A stretch of 64,000 nt of DNA from Sapria himalayana (Eukaryota; Streptophyta; Magnoliopsida; Malpighiales; Rafflesiaceae), in assembly GCA_029783825.1 (NCBI GenBank), contig JAREIK010003007.1, positions 199,331-263,330 of the forward strand. Reading direction: 5' to 3'. This document shows, one piece after another, positions 1-15,900 of the stretch (positions are counted from its first letter, which is position 1; every line of letters begins with the position of its first letter). The notes beneath the pieces are model-generated. The model worked only from the letters and a program-made list of their open reading frames with translations. It was not told the origin of the DNA and did no database searches. The position numbers were made by a program, and so were the translations under genes.

Positions 1-30
1 TTTATGATTTAAAGTTTAGTGTTTATGGAT

Positions 31-1320
31 TTTTTTTTGTTTTTTTTTTTGGAAAATACATACTTTATTTATCATTTAGGCACACAACCTACAAGATACT
101 AAAAAGTAGACTAATTTAGGCAAGCCTACCAAATCCTATGCACCTTAATGATTATATGCATAAAATACATAAAAAAACATAATGCCTTAAATTCCAAGCG
201 TGCGAACACAACTAAAATCACCTGGCATTCCCGGACTTCAGAGTTGGCATTGAGTGATTATGCGCACTACGTCCTTTCGATTCAGATTTTTCCAAGCCTT
301 TTGGAGGAACCTGAATGATGCACCATATTAAAACTATGCAAATATAAGATTGTGCATGTGTTTGACATGCATCATCAAACATTTGCCTATGTCATTGCTA
401 TGCAATGTAATACATGTAAAACTGAATACCCAGAAATCCACAAGTTCATATCTACGACACTTTGTCAATTCATTCTCACCTCTGAATTCCACATTCTTTT
501 GCTCTAATGATCCTCAAAAGAGTATCTCTTGGGTGAGAATACTTTCTCCTCGCGGTCCATGAGGTGGCTGTAGGTTGCACCGACAAAAAATCAAAAAATA
601 TGCATGCATCGGTGTGCATGTGTGATGAGATCCATCTCATAGTCTAATTATCTATGCGTACAACCAAGCTAGAATACAAGTAAAATTACAAAATGATATA
701 AAGATGGGTCTTCTGCTCTCGGAAGTGTAGCATCGCCTAATGTGATTTACAAAACGCATTAGTGGACCCCACTTAAAGATACTCATGCATCCAGTTGCCC
801 TCATTGAATACTACATAGAGAACATACAAGATTGTGTGTGTGAGTATGTTATGAACCGTCTCTACAAGTACATGGTGCATACAAAGTCCAAAATACAAAT
901 AAGAATACAAACATAAACTACAAGTTTGAATCTTTCGCTCCCGTGTGGCTGGTATGGACTCCATTGCTTACTGGCCATGCTTGGTGATCCTTCACATTTT
1001 TTCGGCTCTCTAATTAATCATGGATTACCCGCTAATCCAGTTGGACGATGGTTGGGTGGCCCTCTATGCTGCCTGATAGGGCTAGTGGGACCAACTCCTA
1101 GCTACTCCTGGGTTTACTCCCGACCACTTTGCTCGGTCTCGTCAGTTGTCTGAATGTTATCATTCTGGCTTGCTAGTAGGGGCCTCTACAAGCTGGTGGC
1201 CCATACATCTGTCTGCTTCTAGGACGTGCTGGCCCCTCTAATTGCTACACCAAAATGGACAAGAATATGTGCACGTGTGTATTGTGGTCCGTCGCTATGT
1301 GTGTGTGGTGCAGCAGTATC
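31..1320 (-). other. Non-satellite segment, possible retroposed transcript
   Basis: This 1.3-kb stretch has ordinary base composition and differs sharply from the AT-rich satellite that starts near 1321. At its low-coordinate end there is a T tract (30-50, one G interruption). Read on the minus strand, it is a poly(A)-like tail preceded 12 nt upstream by AATAAA (complement of 64-69). The first ~29 bases of the window resemble satellite text (TTTAGTG, TTTATG), so the segment may lie inside the array. This arrangement fits a retroposed cDNA or a non-LTR element 3' end inserted in minus orientation. No reading frame is long: open frames of 60-75 codons (350-562 +, 773-964 -, 926-1153 +) match nothing I recognise. 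A genic 3' flank or LTR remnant are alternatives. Confidence 0.3.
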
Positions 1321-4065
1321 AGGTTTTAGGAGTTTAGTAATTTAAGTATTTAGGTATTTTATGGTTTATAGGTTTTATTTAAATAATTAAATCATAAAAA
1401 AAATTTATGATTTTTTCTCATTTTCAAGATTATAACCATTGAAAATATTATAATTTTTAATTTTTTTTCAAATGTTAATACAATATTTAATTATAATAAT
1501 CATAAAAATTAAATATAATGTAAATTCAATATAAATAATTTTATTGATCGATATTATTATACTGATCATAAAATAGATTAATAAATTATAATTAATAAGA
1601 TAGATATTAATTAAAATATATTTGCAAAACCTAAAACGATTCAAAATCAAAGTAAAATATATTACTAAATAATAATTTTTTATCTTTAAATTTTTGATTC
1701 TTTTTATAAGCTTATAAATTTTTTTGATGAAGATAAATTATTTAAATTATATTTGTCTCATTCATAATTTTATTTTGCAATTAATATTTCTATAAAAATA
1801 AATTAATAAATAATTAAAATTAATATTAAAATTATAATGAATACAAATAAAAATGAGATTTATGATTAATTATTTAAGGTATACAGGTTTAATGGTTTAA
1901 GTATTTAGGAGTTTAGGAGTTTAGTGATTTAAGTGTTTAGGCATTTAGTAGTTTATATGTTTTATTTAAATAATGAAATAACAAAAAAATTATTTTTCAA
2001 ATTTTTTAACAATTTTGAAGGTTATAACCTTAATAAATATAATAATTTTTAAATATTTTTCATATGTGAAAACAATATTTAGTTATAATAAACTTAATAA
2101 TTATATATCATGTAAATTAAAAATAAATAATTTTATTGATAAATATTAATAAATTAAATATTAATATTATAATTATCAAAAAATAAATTAATAAACTATT
2201 ATATTTTGATAGATATTTATATATTATTTATAAATACATAAATCTTTAAAGATGGTTTAAATGTTTAACTATTTAAGGGTTTTGTGGTTTTTGGGTTTAG
2301 GAGTTTAATGATTTAAGCGTTTAGGCATTTAGTAGTTTATAGGTTTTTTATAAACAATAAAAAAACAAAAAATTTATTTTTGTGATTTTATCTAATTTTC
2401 AAAGATGATAACCTTTAAAAATATAATAATTTTTAAATTATTTTCAAATGTAAATATAATATTTAGTTATAATAATCTTTATAATTATATATCAAGTAAA
2501 TTCAATATAAATAATATTATTGATAAATATTCTAGTAATGATCAAAAAATAAATTAATAATCTATTATTAATAAGATAGATATCAATTAAAATATAATTA
2601 CAAAACCTAAAATGATTTAGAAGCAAAGCAAAATATATTAATATATAATAATTTTTTGTTTTGAAAATTTTTTATTTTTTAAAAATTTTATCTATAAATT
2701 TTTGATGAAAAATAATTTATATAAATTATTTTTGTCTAGCTCAATTTATTTTTTAATTAATATTTATATATAAATAAAGAAATAAATAATTAAAATGAAT
2801 ATTTAGAATTATAATGAAAAAAAATGAGATTTATTATTTATTATTTAGGGATACTATTTTAATTTAAAATTGATCTGTCTCACTAATAATTTATTTTTTA
2901 ATTAATATTTCTATAAAAATAAACTGATAAATAATTAAAATAAAAATTTAAAATTATACTCAATAAAAATTAAAATGACATTTATGAATTATTATTAATG
3001 TTTACCAGTTTAATAGTTTAAGTATTTAGAGGTTTTTTCGTTTAAAATTTTAGTGATTTATGTTTTTATAAATTTAGTGGTTTATAGGTTTTATTTAAAC
3101 AATGAAATAACAAAAAGATATTTTTGATATTTTTAAAATTTTCTAAGGTTATAACCTTTGAAAATCTAATAATTTTATATTTTTTTAAAAATGTGAAAAC
3201 AATATTTAGTAATAATAATCATTATAATTATAATTAATATAAACTAAATATAAACAATTTTATTGATAGATATGATATCAATTATCAAAAAATAAATTAA
3301 TATGCTATTATTAATATGATAGATATAAATTAAAATATAGTTAAAAACCCTAAAATGATTCAAAAACAATTTAAAGTTAATTACTAAATAATAATTTTTG
3401 TTTTTTAGTTTTTGCTTCTTTTTATAAGCTTATTTATTTTTTTGATGAAAAATAAATTATTTAAATTATATTTGTATCACTCATAATTTATTTTGTAATT
3501 AATATTTCAATATTTTATTTAAATTATATTTAAGGTTTACGAGTTTAAAGGTTTAAGTATTTAGGGGCTTCGGGGTTTAAGAGTTTAGAGATTTATGTAT
3601 TTAGGTATTTAATGGGTTATAAGTTTTATTTAAACAATGATATAACAAAAAATTTATTATTGATATTTTTTATCAATTTTGAAGCTTATAACCTTTGAAA
3701 ATATAACAATTTTTAATTTTTTTTATATGTGAATACTATATTTAGTTATGATAATCTTAATAATTATATATCATGTAAATTCAATATAAATAATTATATT
3801 GATAGATATTATATTAATGATCAAAAAATAAATCAATAAACTATTATTAAAAAGAAAGATTTTATTTAAAATATAATTGCAAAATATAAATTTATTCAAA
3901 ATCAAAATAAAATATATTACTAAATAGTAATTTTTTTGATGTTTTGCTTCTTTTTATAAGTTTAAATTTTATTTATTAAAAGTAAATTATTTAAATTATA
4001 TTTATCTTTCTCATAATTTATTTTTAATTTATAATTCTATAAAAATAAACTAATAAATAATTAAT

Positions 4066-7000
4066 ATAATATTTAAAACTATAATGAATACAAATAAAAT
4101 AGAGATTTATTATTTAATATTTAGGATATATTAGTTTAATGGTTTAAGTATTTAGGTGTTTTGGGGTTTAGTCATTTAAGTGTTTAGTCCTTTAGTGATT
4201 TATAGTTTTTATTTAAAGAATGGAAAAATAAAAAATTTAATTTTTTGATTTTTTTTTAATTTTTGAAGGTTATAACCTTTCAAAATATAATAATTTTTAA
4301 TTTTTTTGAAATGTGAATATAATATTTAGTTATAATATTCTTAATAATTATATATAATATAAACTCAATATAAATAATTTTATTAATACATATTATAATA
4401 ATGATCAATAAAAAATTAATAAACTATTATTAATAAGAATGAATAAAATAAAAATTTAATTACAAAATCTAAAATGATTCTAAATCAAAATAAAATATAT
4501 TACTAAATAATAAATTTTTGTTTTAAAAATATTGCCTTTTTTTATAAGGATATATATTCTTTTTGATGAAAAATTAATCATTTATATTAGATCTGTCGCA
4601 CTAATAATTTATTTTGTACTTAATATTTCTATAAAAATAAACTGATAAATAATTAAAATAAAAATTTAACATTATACTTAATAAAAATTAAATTGAGATT
4701 TATGATTTTTTATTAATGTATACCTGTTTAATGGTTTAAGTATTTAGAGGTTTTGTCATATAGGAGTTTAGCAATTTATGTTTTTAGGCATTTAGTGATT
4801 TATAGGTTTTTTTTAAACAATAAAATAACAAAAAAAAATTGTAATTTTTTCTCATTTTCATAGGTTATAACCTTTGAAAATATAATAATATTTAAAATTT
4901 TTTGAAATGTAAATATAATATTTAGTTATTTTAATATTAATAATTATATATCATATAAATTTACTATAAACAATTTTTTTGATAGATAATATAATAGTGA
5001 TCAAAAATTAAATTAATAAACTATTAATAATAAGATAGATATTAATTAAAAAATATTTAAAATACCCAAATAGATTCAAGATTAAACTATAATATATTAC
5101 TGTATAAAAATTTTTAATTTTTAAATTTTTACTTCTTTTATAAGCGTATATATTTTTTTTATTTAAAATAAATTATTTAAATTATATTAGTCGCACTCAT
5201 AATTTATTTTGTAATAAATATTTTATAAAAATAAACTAATAATAATTAAAATCAATATTTAAAATTATAATAAATAAAATAAAAATTAGATTTATTAATT
5301 ATTAAGTAGTATATAGCGGTTTAATGGTTGATGTATTTAGGAGTTTACTAATTTACCTATATTTGCATTTAGTGGTTTATATGTTTTATTTAAAAAATAA
5401 AATAACAAAAAATTTATTTTTGTTATTTTTTAATATTTTCAAAGGTTATAACCTTTGAAAATATATAAAATAAAAATTTAAAATTATAATGAATAAAATT
5501 TAAAATGAGATTTATGATTTATTATTACTGTATACCAGTTTAATGGATTAAGTATTTAGAGGTTTTTCCATTTAGGATTTTAGCGATTTATTTTTTTAGG
5601 CTTTTAGTGGTTTATACATTTTATTTAAAAAAATAAAATATCAAAAAAAATTTCTATAATAATTTTTCATTTTCATAGGTTATAACCTTTGAAAATATAA
5701 TAATATTTAAAATTTTTTGAAATGTGAATACAATACATTGTTATAATAATATTAATAATTATATATCATATAAATTCAATATAAACAATTTTATTGATAT
5801 ATATTATAATAATGATCAAAATTAAATTTTAAAACTATTGATATTAAGATAGATATTAATTATAAAATAATTACAAAACCCAAATCGATTCAAAATTATA
5901 GTAAAATATATTTCTGGATAACAATTTTTAATTTTTGAATTTTTACTTCTTTTATAAGCATATATATATTTTAAATTATAATTGTCGCACTCATAATTTA
6001 TTTTGTAATAAATATTTCTATAAAAATAAACTAATAAATAATTAAAATGAATATTTAAAATTATAATAAATAGAATTAAAAATTAGATTTATTAATTATT
6101 AAGTAGAATATAGCGGTATAATGGTTTATGTATTTTGGCATTATGGGGTTTTGGAGTTTACTGATTTAACTGTGCATGCATTTAGTGGTTTATAGGTTTT
6201 ATTTAAAAAATAAAATAACAAAAAATATATATTTATTATTTTTTGATATTTTCAAATGTTATAACCTTACAAAATATAATAATTTTTAAATTTTTTTAAA
6301 AAGTGAATACAATCTTTAGTTATAATAATCATTATATTTATATATCTTATAAATTCAATATAAACAATGTTATTGATAAATATTCTAATAATGATCAAAA
6401 AATAAATTAATAATCTATTATTAATAAGATAGATATCAATTAATATATAATTACAGAATCTAAAATGATTCAGAAGTAAAGCAAAATATATTACTATATA
6501 ATAATTTTTTGCTTTAATTTTTTTTTCTTTTAAAAAGTTTATCTATAATTTTTATATCAAAAACAATTTATATAAATTAAATTTGTCTAACTCAATTTAT
6601 TTTGTAATTAATATTTATATATAAATAAATAATTAATTAATTAAAATTATAATAAAAAAAATGAGATTTATTATTTATTATTTAGGGATACCGATTTAAT
6701 TGAAATTAGATCTGTCTCAAATATAGTTTATTTTGTAATTAATAGTTCTATAAAAATGAATTGATAAATAATTAAAATAAAAATTTAAAATTATACTGAA
6801 TAAAAATTAAAATAAGATTTATGATTTATTATTAATCTATACCAGTTTAATGGAATAAGTATTTAGAGGTTTTGTCGTTTAGGAGTTCATCAATTTATGT
6901 TTTTAGGCTTTTAGTGGTTTATAGGTTTTATTTAAAAAATAAAATTACAATAAATATATTTTTATTAATTTTTAATATTATTAAATATTATAACCTTTCA

Positions 7001-10000
7001 AAATATAATAATTTTTAAATTTTTTTCAAAAGTGAATACAATCTTTAGTTATAATAATCATTATATTTATATATCATATAAATTCAATATAAACAATTTT
7101 ATTGATAAATATTCTAATAATGATCAAAAAATAAATTAATAATCTATTATTAATAAAATAGATTTTAATTAAAAAAAAGATAGATATCAATTAAAATATA
7201 ATTATAAAACCTAAAATGATTCAGAATCAAAGCAAAATATATTACTATATAATAATTTTTTGTTTAGAATTTTTTTTTCTTCTAAAAAGTTTATTTATAA
7301 TTTTTTGATGAAAAAAAATATATATAAATTATATTTGTCTAACTCAATTTATTTTGTAATTAATATATATATATATATAAACAAATAAATATTTAAAATT
7401 ATAATGAAAAAAAAATAAGATTTATTATTTAGGAATACCGGTTTAATTTAAATTAGATTTGTTTCACTAATAATTTATTTTGTAATTAATATTTCTATAA
7501 AAATAAACTGATAACTAATTAAAATAAAAATTTAAAATTATAATGAATAAAAATTAAAATGAGATTTAAGATTTATTATTAATGTATACTAGTTTAATGG
7601 TTTAAGTATTTGGAGGTTTTGTCATTAAAAGTTTAGCGATTTATGTTTTTTGGTTTTTAGTGGTTTATATGTATTATATAAAAAAATAAAATTACAAAAA
7701 AAATTTCTATAATTTGTTATCATTTTCATAGGTTATAAACTTTGAAAATATAATAATATTTACAATTTTTTGAAATGTAAATACAATGTTTAGTTATTAT
7801 AATATTAATAATTATATATCCTATAAATTCAATATAAACAATTTTATTGATAGATAATATAAAAATGATCAAATATTAAATTAATATACTATTAATAAAA
7901 AGATAGATATTAATTAAAAAATATTTACAAAACCCAAATTGATTCAAAATTAAAGTAAAATATATTACTGAATAATAATTTTTAATTTTTAAATTTTTAC
8001 TTCTTTTATAAGCATATATTTTTTTTATTAAAAATAAATAAATTAATTTTTATTTGTCACACTCATTCTTTATTTTGTAATAAATATATCTCTAAAAATA
8101 AACAAATAAATAATTAAAATGAATATTAAAAATTATAAAAAATAGAAATAAAAATTAGATTTATTAATTATTAAATAGTATATAGAAGTTTAATAGTTTA
8201 TGTATTTAGGCATTACGGGGTTTAGGAGTATACTGATTTAACTGTGTATGCATTTAGTGGTTTATAGTTTTTATTTAAAAAATAAAATAAAAAAAATTAA
8301 TTTTATTATTTTTTGATATTTTCAAAGGTTATAACCTTGAAAAAATAATAATTTTTAAATTTTTTTTAAAAGTGAATAAATATTAATTTATAATAATCAT
8401 TATAATTATAGATCATATAAATTCAATATAAAACATTTTATTGTAGATATTCTAATAATTATCTAAAAATAAATTAAAAATCTATTATGAATAAGATTGA
8501 TATTACTTAAAATCTAATATCAAAACCTAAAATGATTAAAAAGCAAAGCAAAATATATTACTTAATAAAAATTATTTGTTTTAAATTTTTATTCTTTTTA
8601 TAAGCTTATCTATTTTTTGATGAAAAATAATTTTCATAAATTATATTTTTAACTCATTATTTATTTTATATTTAATATATATATATAAATAAAAAACTAA
8701 AGAATCAAAATAATTTTTTTAAATTATAATGAAAACAAATAAAAATGAGATTTATTAATTATTATTTAGGGTATAGCGTTTTAAAAGATTATCTATATAG
8801 GGGTATCGGGATTTTGTAGTTTAGTGATTTAAGTGTTTAGGCAATTAGTGGTTTATAGGTTTTATTTAAACAATAAAATTACAAAAAAAAATTTTTTTTA
8901 TTTTTTCACATGTTAAAAGGTTATAATATTTGAAAATATAATAATTTTAAAATTTTTTTCAAAAGTGAATATAATATTTAGTTATAATAATTATTAAATA
9001 TATAAATCATATAAATTCAATATAAACATTTTTATTGATAAATATTATAATAATGATAAAAAAATATTATAATAATCTATTATTAATAAGTTATATATCA
9101 ATTAAAATATAATTACAAAACCTTAAATGATTCAGAAACAAAGCAAAATATATTACTATATAATAATTTTTTGTTTTTAGTTTTTTCCTTCTTTTAATTA
9201 GGTTATCTATATTTTTTTGTTGAAAAATAATTTATATAAATTATATTTGTATAACTTATACTTTATTTTGTAATTAATATTTATATAAAAATAAACAAAT
9301 AAAGAATTAAAATAAATATTTAAAATTATAATGAAAAAAAATGAGATTTATTATTTATTATTTAGATTATACCTGTTTAAATTACTTTTATCTGACACAC
9401 TAATAATTTTGTTTGTAATTCATATTTCTATAAAAATAAACTGATAAATAATTAAAATAAAAAATTAAAATTATACTTAATAAAAATTAAATTGAGATTT
9501 ATGATTTATTATTAATGTATACCAATTTAATGGTTTATGTATTTAATGGTTTTGTCATTTAGGAGTTTAGCAATTTAGGTTTTAGGCATTTAGTGGTTTA
9601 TATGTTTTATTTAAATTATGAAATAACAAAAAATTTATTTTTGATATTTTTTCAAATTTTCAAAGGTTATAACATTTGAAAATATAATAATTTTAAAATT
9701 TTTTAAAAATGTTTATACAATATTTAGTAATAATAATTATTATAACTATATATAATATAAACTAAATATAAACAATTTTATTGACATATATTATATCAAT
9801 TATCAAAAAATAAATTAATAAACTATAATTAATATGATAGATATAAATTAAAATATAATTAAAAAACCTAAAATAATTCAAAATCAAAGTAAAATTTATT
9901 ACTAAATAATAATTTTCTTTAGTTTTTGAATCATTTTATGTGCTTATATATTTTTTTGATGAAAAATATATTATTTAAATTATATTTGTATCACTCATAA

Positions 10001-10594
10001 TTTATTTTGTAATTAATATTTATATAAATTATTTAAATTATATTTAAGGTTTACGAGTTTAAAGTTTTAAGTATTAGGGTCTTCGGGATTTAGGAGTTTA
10101 GAGATTTATGTGTTTAGGTATTTAATGGTTTATAAGTTTTATTTAAACAATTATATAACAAAAAATTTATTTTTGTTATTTTTTATCATTTTTGGAGGTT
10201 ATAACCTTTGAAAATATAACAATTTTTAAATTTGTTTTATATTTGAATACTATATTTAGTTATGATAATCTTAATAATTATATATCATGTAAATTCAATA
10301 TAAACAATTACATTAATAGATATTATATTAATGATCAAAAAATAAATTAATAAACTATTATTAAAAAGAAAGATATTATTTAAAATATATTTGCAAAACG
10401 TAAATTTATTCAAAATCAAAATAAAATATATTACTAAATAATAATTTTTTTGATGTTTTACTTCTTTTTATAAGTTTATATTTTTTTTATTAAAAGTAAA
10501 TTCTTTAAATTATATTTGTTTTCCTCATAATTTATTTTTAATTTATAATTGTATAAAAATAAACTAATAAATAATTAAAATGAATATTTAAAAC
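4066..10594 (+). repeat. 6.5-kb satellite block, first copy of a recent direct duplication
   Basis: This block reappears at 29296-35824 with a coordinate offset of 25,230 at both ends. By eye the two differ by roughly two dozen substitutions and 1-2 base indels (for example near 5257, 5626, 7301-7380, 8848, 10069), so identity exceeds 99%. Neighbouring satellite monomers of the same type differ far more. Both ends lie in the same part of the monomer (just before 'AATACAAATAAAATAGAGAT'), so the block holds a whole number of monomers. Outside the block the two loci diverge at once: the left side meets a hAT element in the second copy, and the right side meets a non-identical satellite monomer. 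Confidence 0.88.
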
Positions 10595-12969
10595 TATAAT
10601 GAATACAAATAAAATAGAGATTTATAATTTATTATTTACGATAAACTAGTTTAATGGTTTAAGTATATTACTAACTAATATATTTTTGTTTTTAAAATTT
10701 TGCCTCTTTTTATAAAATATATTTTTTTTTTGATGAAAAATAAATTATTTAAATTAGATCTGTCTTACTAATAATTTATTATGTAATTAATATTTCGATA
10801 AAAAAGACTGATAAATAATTAAAATAAAAATATAAAATTATACTTAATAAAAATAAAATTGAGATTTATGATTTTTTATTAATGTACACCTATTTAATGG
10901 TTTAAGTATTTTGAGGTTTTTTCATTTAAGTGTTTAACAATTTATGTTTTTAGGCATTTAGTGGTTTATAGGTTTTATTTAAACAATAAAATAACAAAAA
11001 AAATTTCTAATTTTTTAATATTTTCATAGGTTATAACCTTTGAAAATACAATAATATTTAAAATTTTTTGAAATGTTAATACAATATTCAGTTATTTTAA
11101 TATTAATAATTATATATCTTATAAATTCAATATAAATAATTTTATTGATAGATAATATTATAATGATGAAAAATTAAATTAATAAACTTTTTAATAATAA
11201 GATAAATATTAATTAAAAAATATTTACAATACCCAAATCGATTCAAGATTAAACTATAATATATTACTGTAAAATAATTTTTAATTTTTAAATTTTTACT
11301 TCTTTTATAAGCGTATATATTTTTTTAAAAAAAATAAATTATTTAAATTATATTTGTCGCACTCAATTTATTTTGTAATACATATTTTATAAAAATAAGC
11401 TAATAAATAATTAAAATCAATATTTAAAATTATAATAAATAAAATAAAAATTAGATTTATTAATTATTAAGTAGTATATATCGGTTTAATGGTTTATGTA
11501 TTTAAAAGTTTACTAATTTACCTATATGACAAAAAATTTAGTGGTCTATAGGTTTTATTAAAAAATAAATAACAAAAAATTTATTTTTTGTATTCTTTTT
11601 CATTTTTTAAGATTATAACCTTTGAAAATATAATAATTTTTAAATTTTTGTCAAAAGTGAATACAATATTTATTTATAATAATCATAATAATTATATATC
11701 CAATAAATTCAATATAAACAATTTTATTGATAAATATTCTAATAATTATTAAAAAAGAAACTAAAAATCTATTATGAATAAGATTGATATTACTTAAAAT
11801 ATAATATCAAAACATAAAATGATTCAAAAGCAAAGCAAAATATATTACTTCATAATAATTATTTGTTTTTAAATTTTTATTCTTTTTATAAGCTTATCTA
11901 TTTTTTGATGAAAAATAATTTTTATAAAATATATTTTTAACTCATAATTTATTTTATAATTAATATATATATACAAATAAAAAACTTAACAATCAAAATG
12001 AATTTTTTAAATTATAATGAAAATAAATAAAAATGAGATTTATTAATTATTATTTAGGGTATACTAGTTTAAAAAATTATCTATATAGGGGTATTGGGAT
12101 TTTGTAATTTAGTGATTTAAGTGTGTAGGCATTTTGTGATTTATATGCTTTATTTAAAATTGAAATAACTAAAAAAAATATTTTTTTTGCATGTTCAAAG
12201 GTTATAATCTTTGAAAATATAAATATTTTAAAACTTTTTTCAAAAGTGAATACAATATTTAGTTATAATAATTATTAAATTTATACATCATATAAATTCA
12301 CTATAAACATTATTATTGAAAAATATTCTAATAATGACCAAAAAATAAATTAATAATCTATTATTAATAAGTTAGATATTAATTAAAATATAATTACAAA
12401 ACCTAAAATGATTCAGAAACAAAGCAAAATATATTACTATATAATAATTTTTTGTTTTTAGTTTTTTTCTTCTTTTAATTAGTTTATCTATATTTTTTTG
12501 ATGAAAAATAATTTATATAAATTATATTTGGCTAACTCATAATTTATTTTTTAATTAATATTTATATAAAAATAAATAAATAAAGAATTAAAATGAATAT
12601 TTAAAATTATAATGAAAAAAAATGAGATTTATTATTTATTATTTAGAGTATATTTTCACTAATAATTATATCTGTCTCACTAATAATTTAAATTATATCT
12701 ATCTCACTAATAATTCTTTTTGTAATTAATATTTTCATAAAAATAAACTGATAAATAATTAAAATATAAATTAAAAATTATACTTAATAAAAATTAAATT
12801 GAGATTTATGATTTATTATTAATGTATACCAATTTAATGGTTTAAGTATTTAAAGGTTTTGTCGTTTATGAATTTAGCAATTTATGTTTTTAGGCATGTA
12901 GTGGTTTATAAGTTTTTTTTAAATAAGAAGATAACAAAAAATTTATTTTTGATATTTTTTCAAATTTTC

Positions 12970-15900
12970 AAAGGTTATAACATTTTAAAATATAATAATT
13001 TTAAAATTTTTTAAAATGTTTATACAATATTTAGTAATAATAATTATTATAACTATATATAATATCAACTAAATATAAACAATTTTATTGATAGATATTA
13101 TATCAATTATCAAAAAATAAATTAATAATCTATTATTAATATGATAGATATAAATTAAAAGATAATTAAAAAACCTAAAATGATTCAAAATCCAAGTAAA
13201 ATATATTACTAAATAATAATTTTTTTTTTAGTTTTTGTATCATTTTATTAGCTTATATTTTTTTTGTTGAAAAATATATTATTTAAATTATATTTGTATC
13301 ACTCATAATTTATTTTGTAATTAATATTTAAATAAATTATTAAAATTATATATAAGATTTACGAGTTTAAAGGTTTAAGTATTTAGCGGCTTCGGGGTTT
13401 AGAAGTTTTGAGATTTATGTATTTAGGCATTTAATGGTTTATAAATTTTATTTAAACAATTATATAACAAAAAATTATTTTTGTTATTTTTAATCATTTT
13501 TGAAGGTTATAACCTTTGAAAATATAACAATTTTTAATTTTTTTTATATGTGAATACTATATTTAGTTATGATAATCTTGATACTTATATATCATGTAAA
13601 TTCAATATAAACAATTATATTGAAAGATATTATATTAATGATTAAAAAATAAATTAATAAACTATTATTTAAAAGAAAGATATTATTTAAAATATATTTG
13701 CAAAACGTAAATTTATTCAAAATAAAAATAAAATATAAGACTAAATAATAATATTTTTGATGTGTTGCTTCTTTTTATAAGTTTATATAATTTTTTTCAA
13801 AGAAAATTATTTAAATTAAATTTGTCTTCCTAATAATTTATGTTTAATTTATAATTCTATAAAAATAAATTAATAAATAATTAAAATGAATATTTAAAAC
13901 TATAATGAATATAAATAAAATAGAGATTTATTATTTATTATTCATGATATACTAGTTTAATTGTTTAATTATTTAGGTGTTTTGGGGTTTAGTGATTTAA
14001 GTGTTTAGGCCTTTAGAGATTTATAGTTTTTATTTAAAGAATTAAAAAATAAAAAATTTAATTTTTTGATTTTTTTTTAATTTTTAAAGGTTATAACCTT
14101 TGAAAATATAATAATTTTTAATTTTTTTTAAATGTGAATATAATATTTTGTTATAATAATCTTAATAATTATATATAATGTAAATTCAATATAAATAATA
14201 TTATTGAATCATATTATAATAATGATCAATAAAAAATTAAAAACTATTATTAATAAGAATGATATAAATTAAAATATAATTGTAGAATCTAAAATGATTC
14301 AAAATAAAAAAATATATTACTAAATAATAAATTTTTGTTTTTACAATTTTGCCTCTTTTTATAAGAATAATTTTTTTTTTGATTAAAAATAAATTATTTA
14401 AATTAGATCTATCTCACTAATAATTTATTTTGTAATTAATATTTATATAAAAATAAACTGATAAATAATTAAAATTAAAATTTAAAATTATACTTAATAA
14501 AATTTAAATTAAGATTTATGATTTTTTATAAATGTACAACTGTTTAATGGTTTAAGTATTTAGAGGTTTTGTCGTTTAGGATTTTATCAATTTATGTTTT
14601 TAGGCATTTAGTGGTTTATATGTTTTATTTAAACAATAAAATAACAAAAAAAATTGTAATTTTTTCTTTCTTTTCATAGGTTATAAACTTTCAAAATATA
14701 ATAATATTTAAAATTTTTTGAAATGTGAATACAATATTTAGTTATAATAATATTAATAATTATATATCATATAAATTCAATATAAACAATTTTATTGATA
14801 GATAATATAATAATGATCAAAATTTAAATTAATAAACTATTAATAAAAAGATTGATATTAATTAAAAAAAATTAACAAAACCCAAATTGAATCAAAATTA
14901 TAGTAAAATATATTACTGGATAATAATTTTTAATTTTTAATTTTTACTTCTTTTATAAGCATATATTTTTTTTGATTAAAAATAAATTAATTAAAATATA
15001 TATGTCGCTCTCATAAATTAATTTGTAATAAATATTTCTATAAAATTAAACTAATAAATAATTAAAATTAATATTTAAAATTATAATAAATAGAATTAAA
15101 AATTAGATTTATTAATTATAAAGTAGTATATAGCGGTTTAATGGTTTATATATTTAGGCATTAAAAGGTTTAGGAGTTTACTGATTTAACTATGTATGCA
15201 TTTAGTGGTTTATAGGTTTTATTAAAAAAATAAAAAATAATAATAATATTTTTATTATTTTTTGATATTTTCAAAGGTTATAACCTTTGAAAATATAATA
15301 ATTTTTAAATTTTTTTTAAATGTGAATACAATATTTAATTATAATAATCATTATATTTATATATCATAAAAATTCAATATTAACAATTTTATTGATAAAT
15401 ATTTTAATAATGATCATAAAATAAATTAATAATCTATTATTATTAAGATAGATATCAATTATAATATAATTACAAAACCTAAAATGATACAGAAGAAAGA
15501 AAAATATATTACTATATAATAATTTTTTGTTTTGAAATTTTTTTTTCTTTTAAAAATTTTATCAATAATTTTTTGATTAAAAATAATTTATATAAATTAT
15601 ATTTGTCTAACTCAATTTATTTTGTAATTAATATTTATATATAAATTAACAAATAAATAATTAAAATGAATATTTAAAATTATAATAAAAAAAATTGAAA
15701 TATATTATTTATTATTTATTATTTAGGGATACCGGTTTAATTTAAATTAGACCTGTCTCACTAATAATTTATTTTGTCATAAAATATTTCTATGAAATAA
15801 ATTGATAAATAGTTAAAATAAAAATTTAAAATTATACTGAAGAAAATTAAAATGAGATTTATGAATTATTATTAATGTATACCAGTTTAATATTTTAAGT

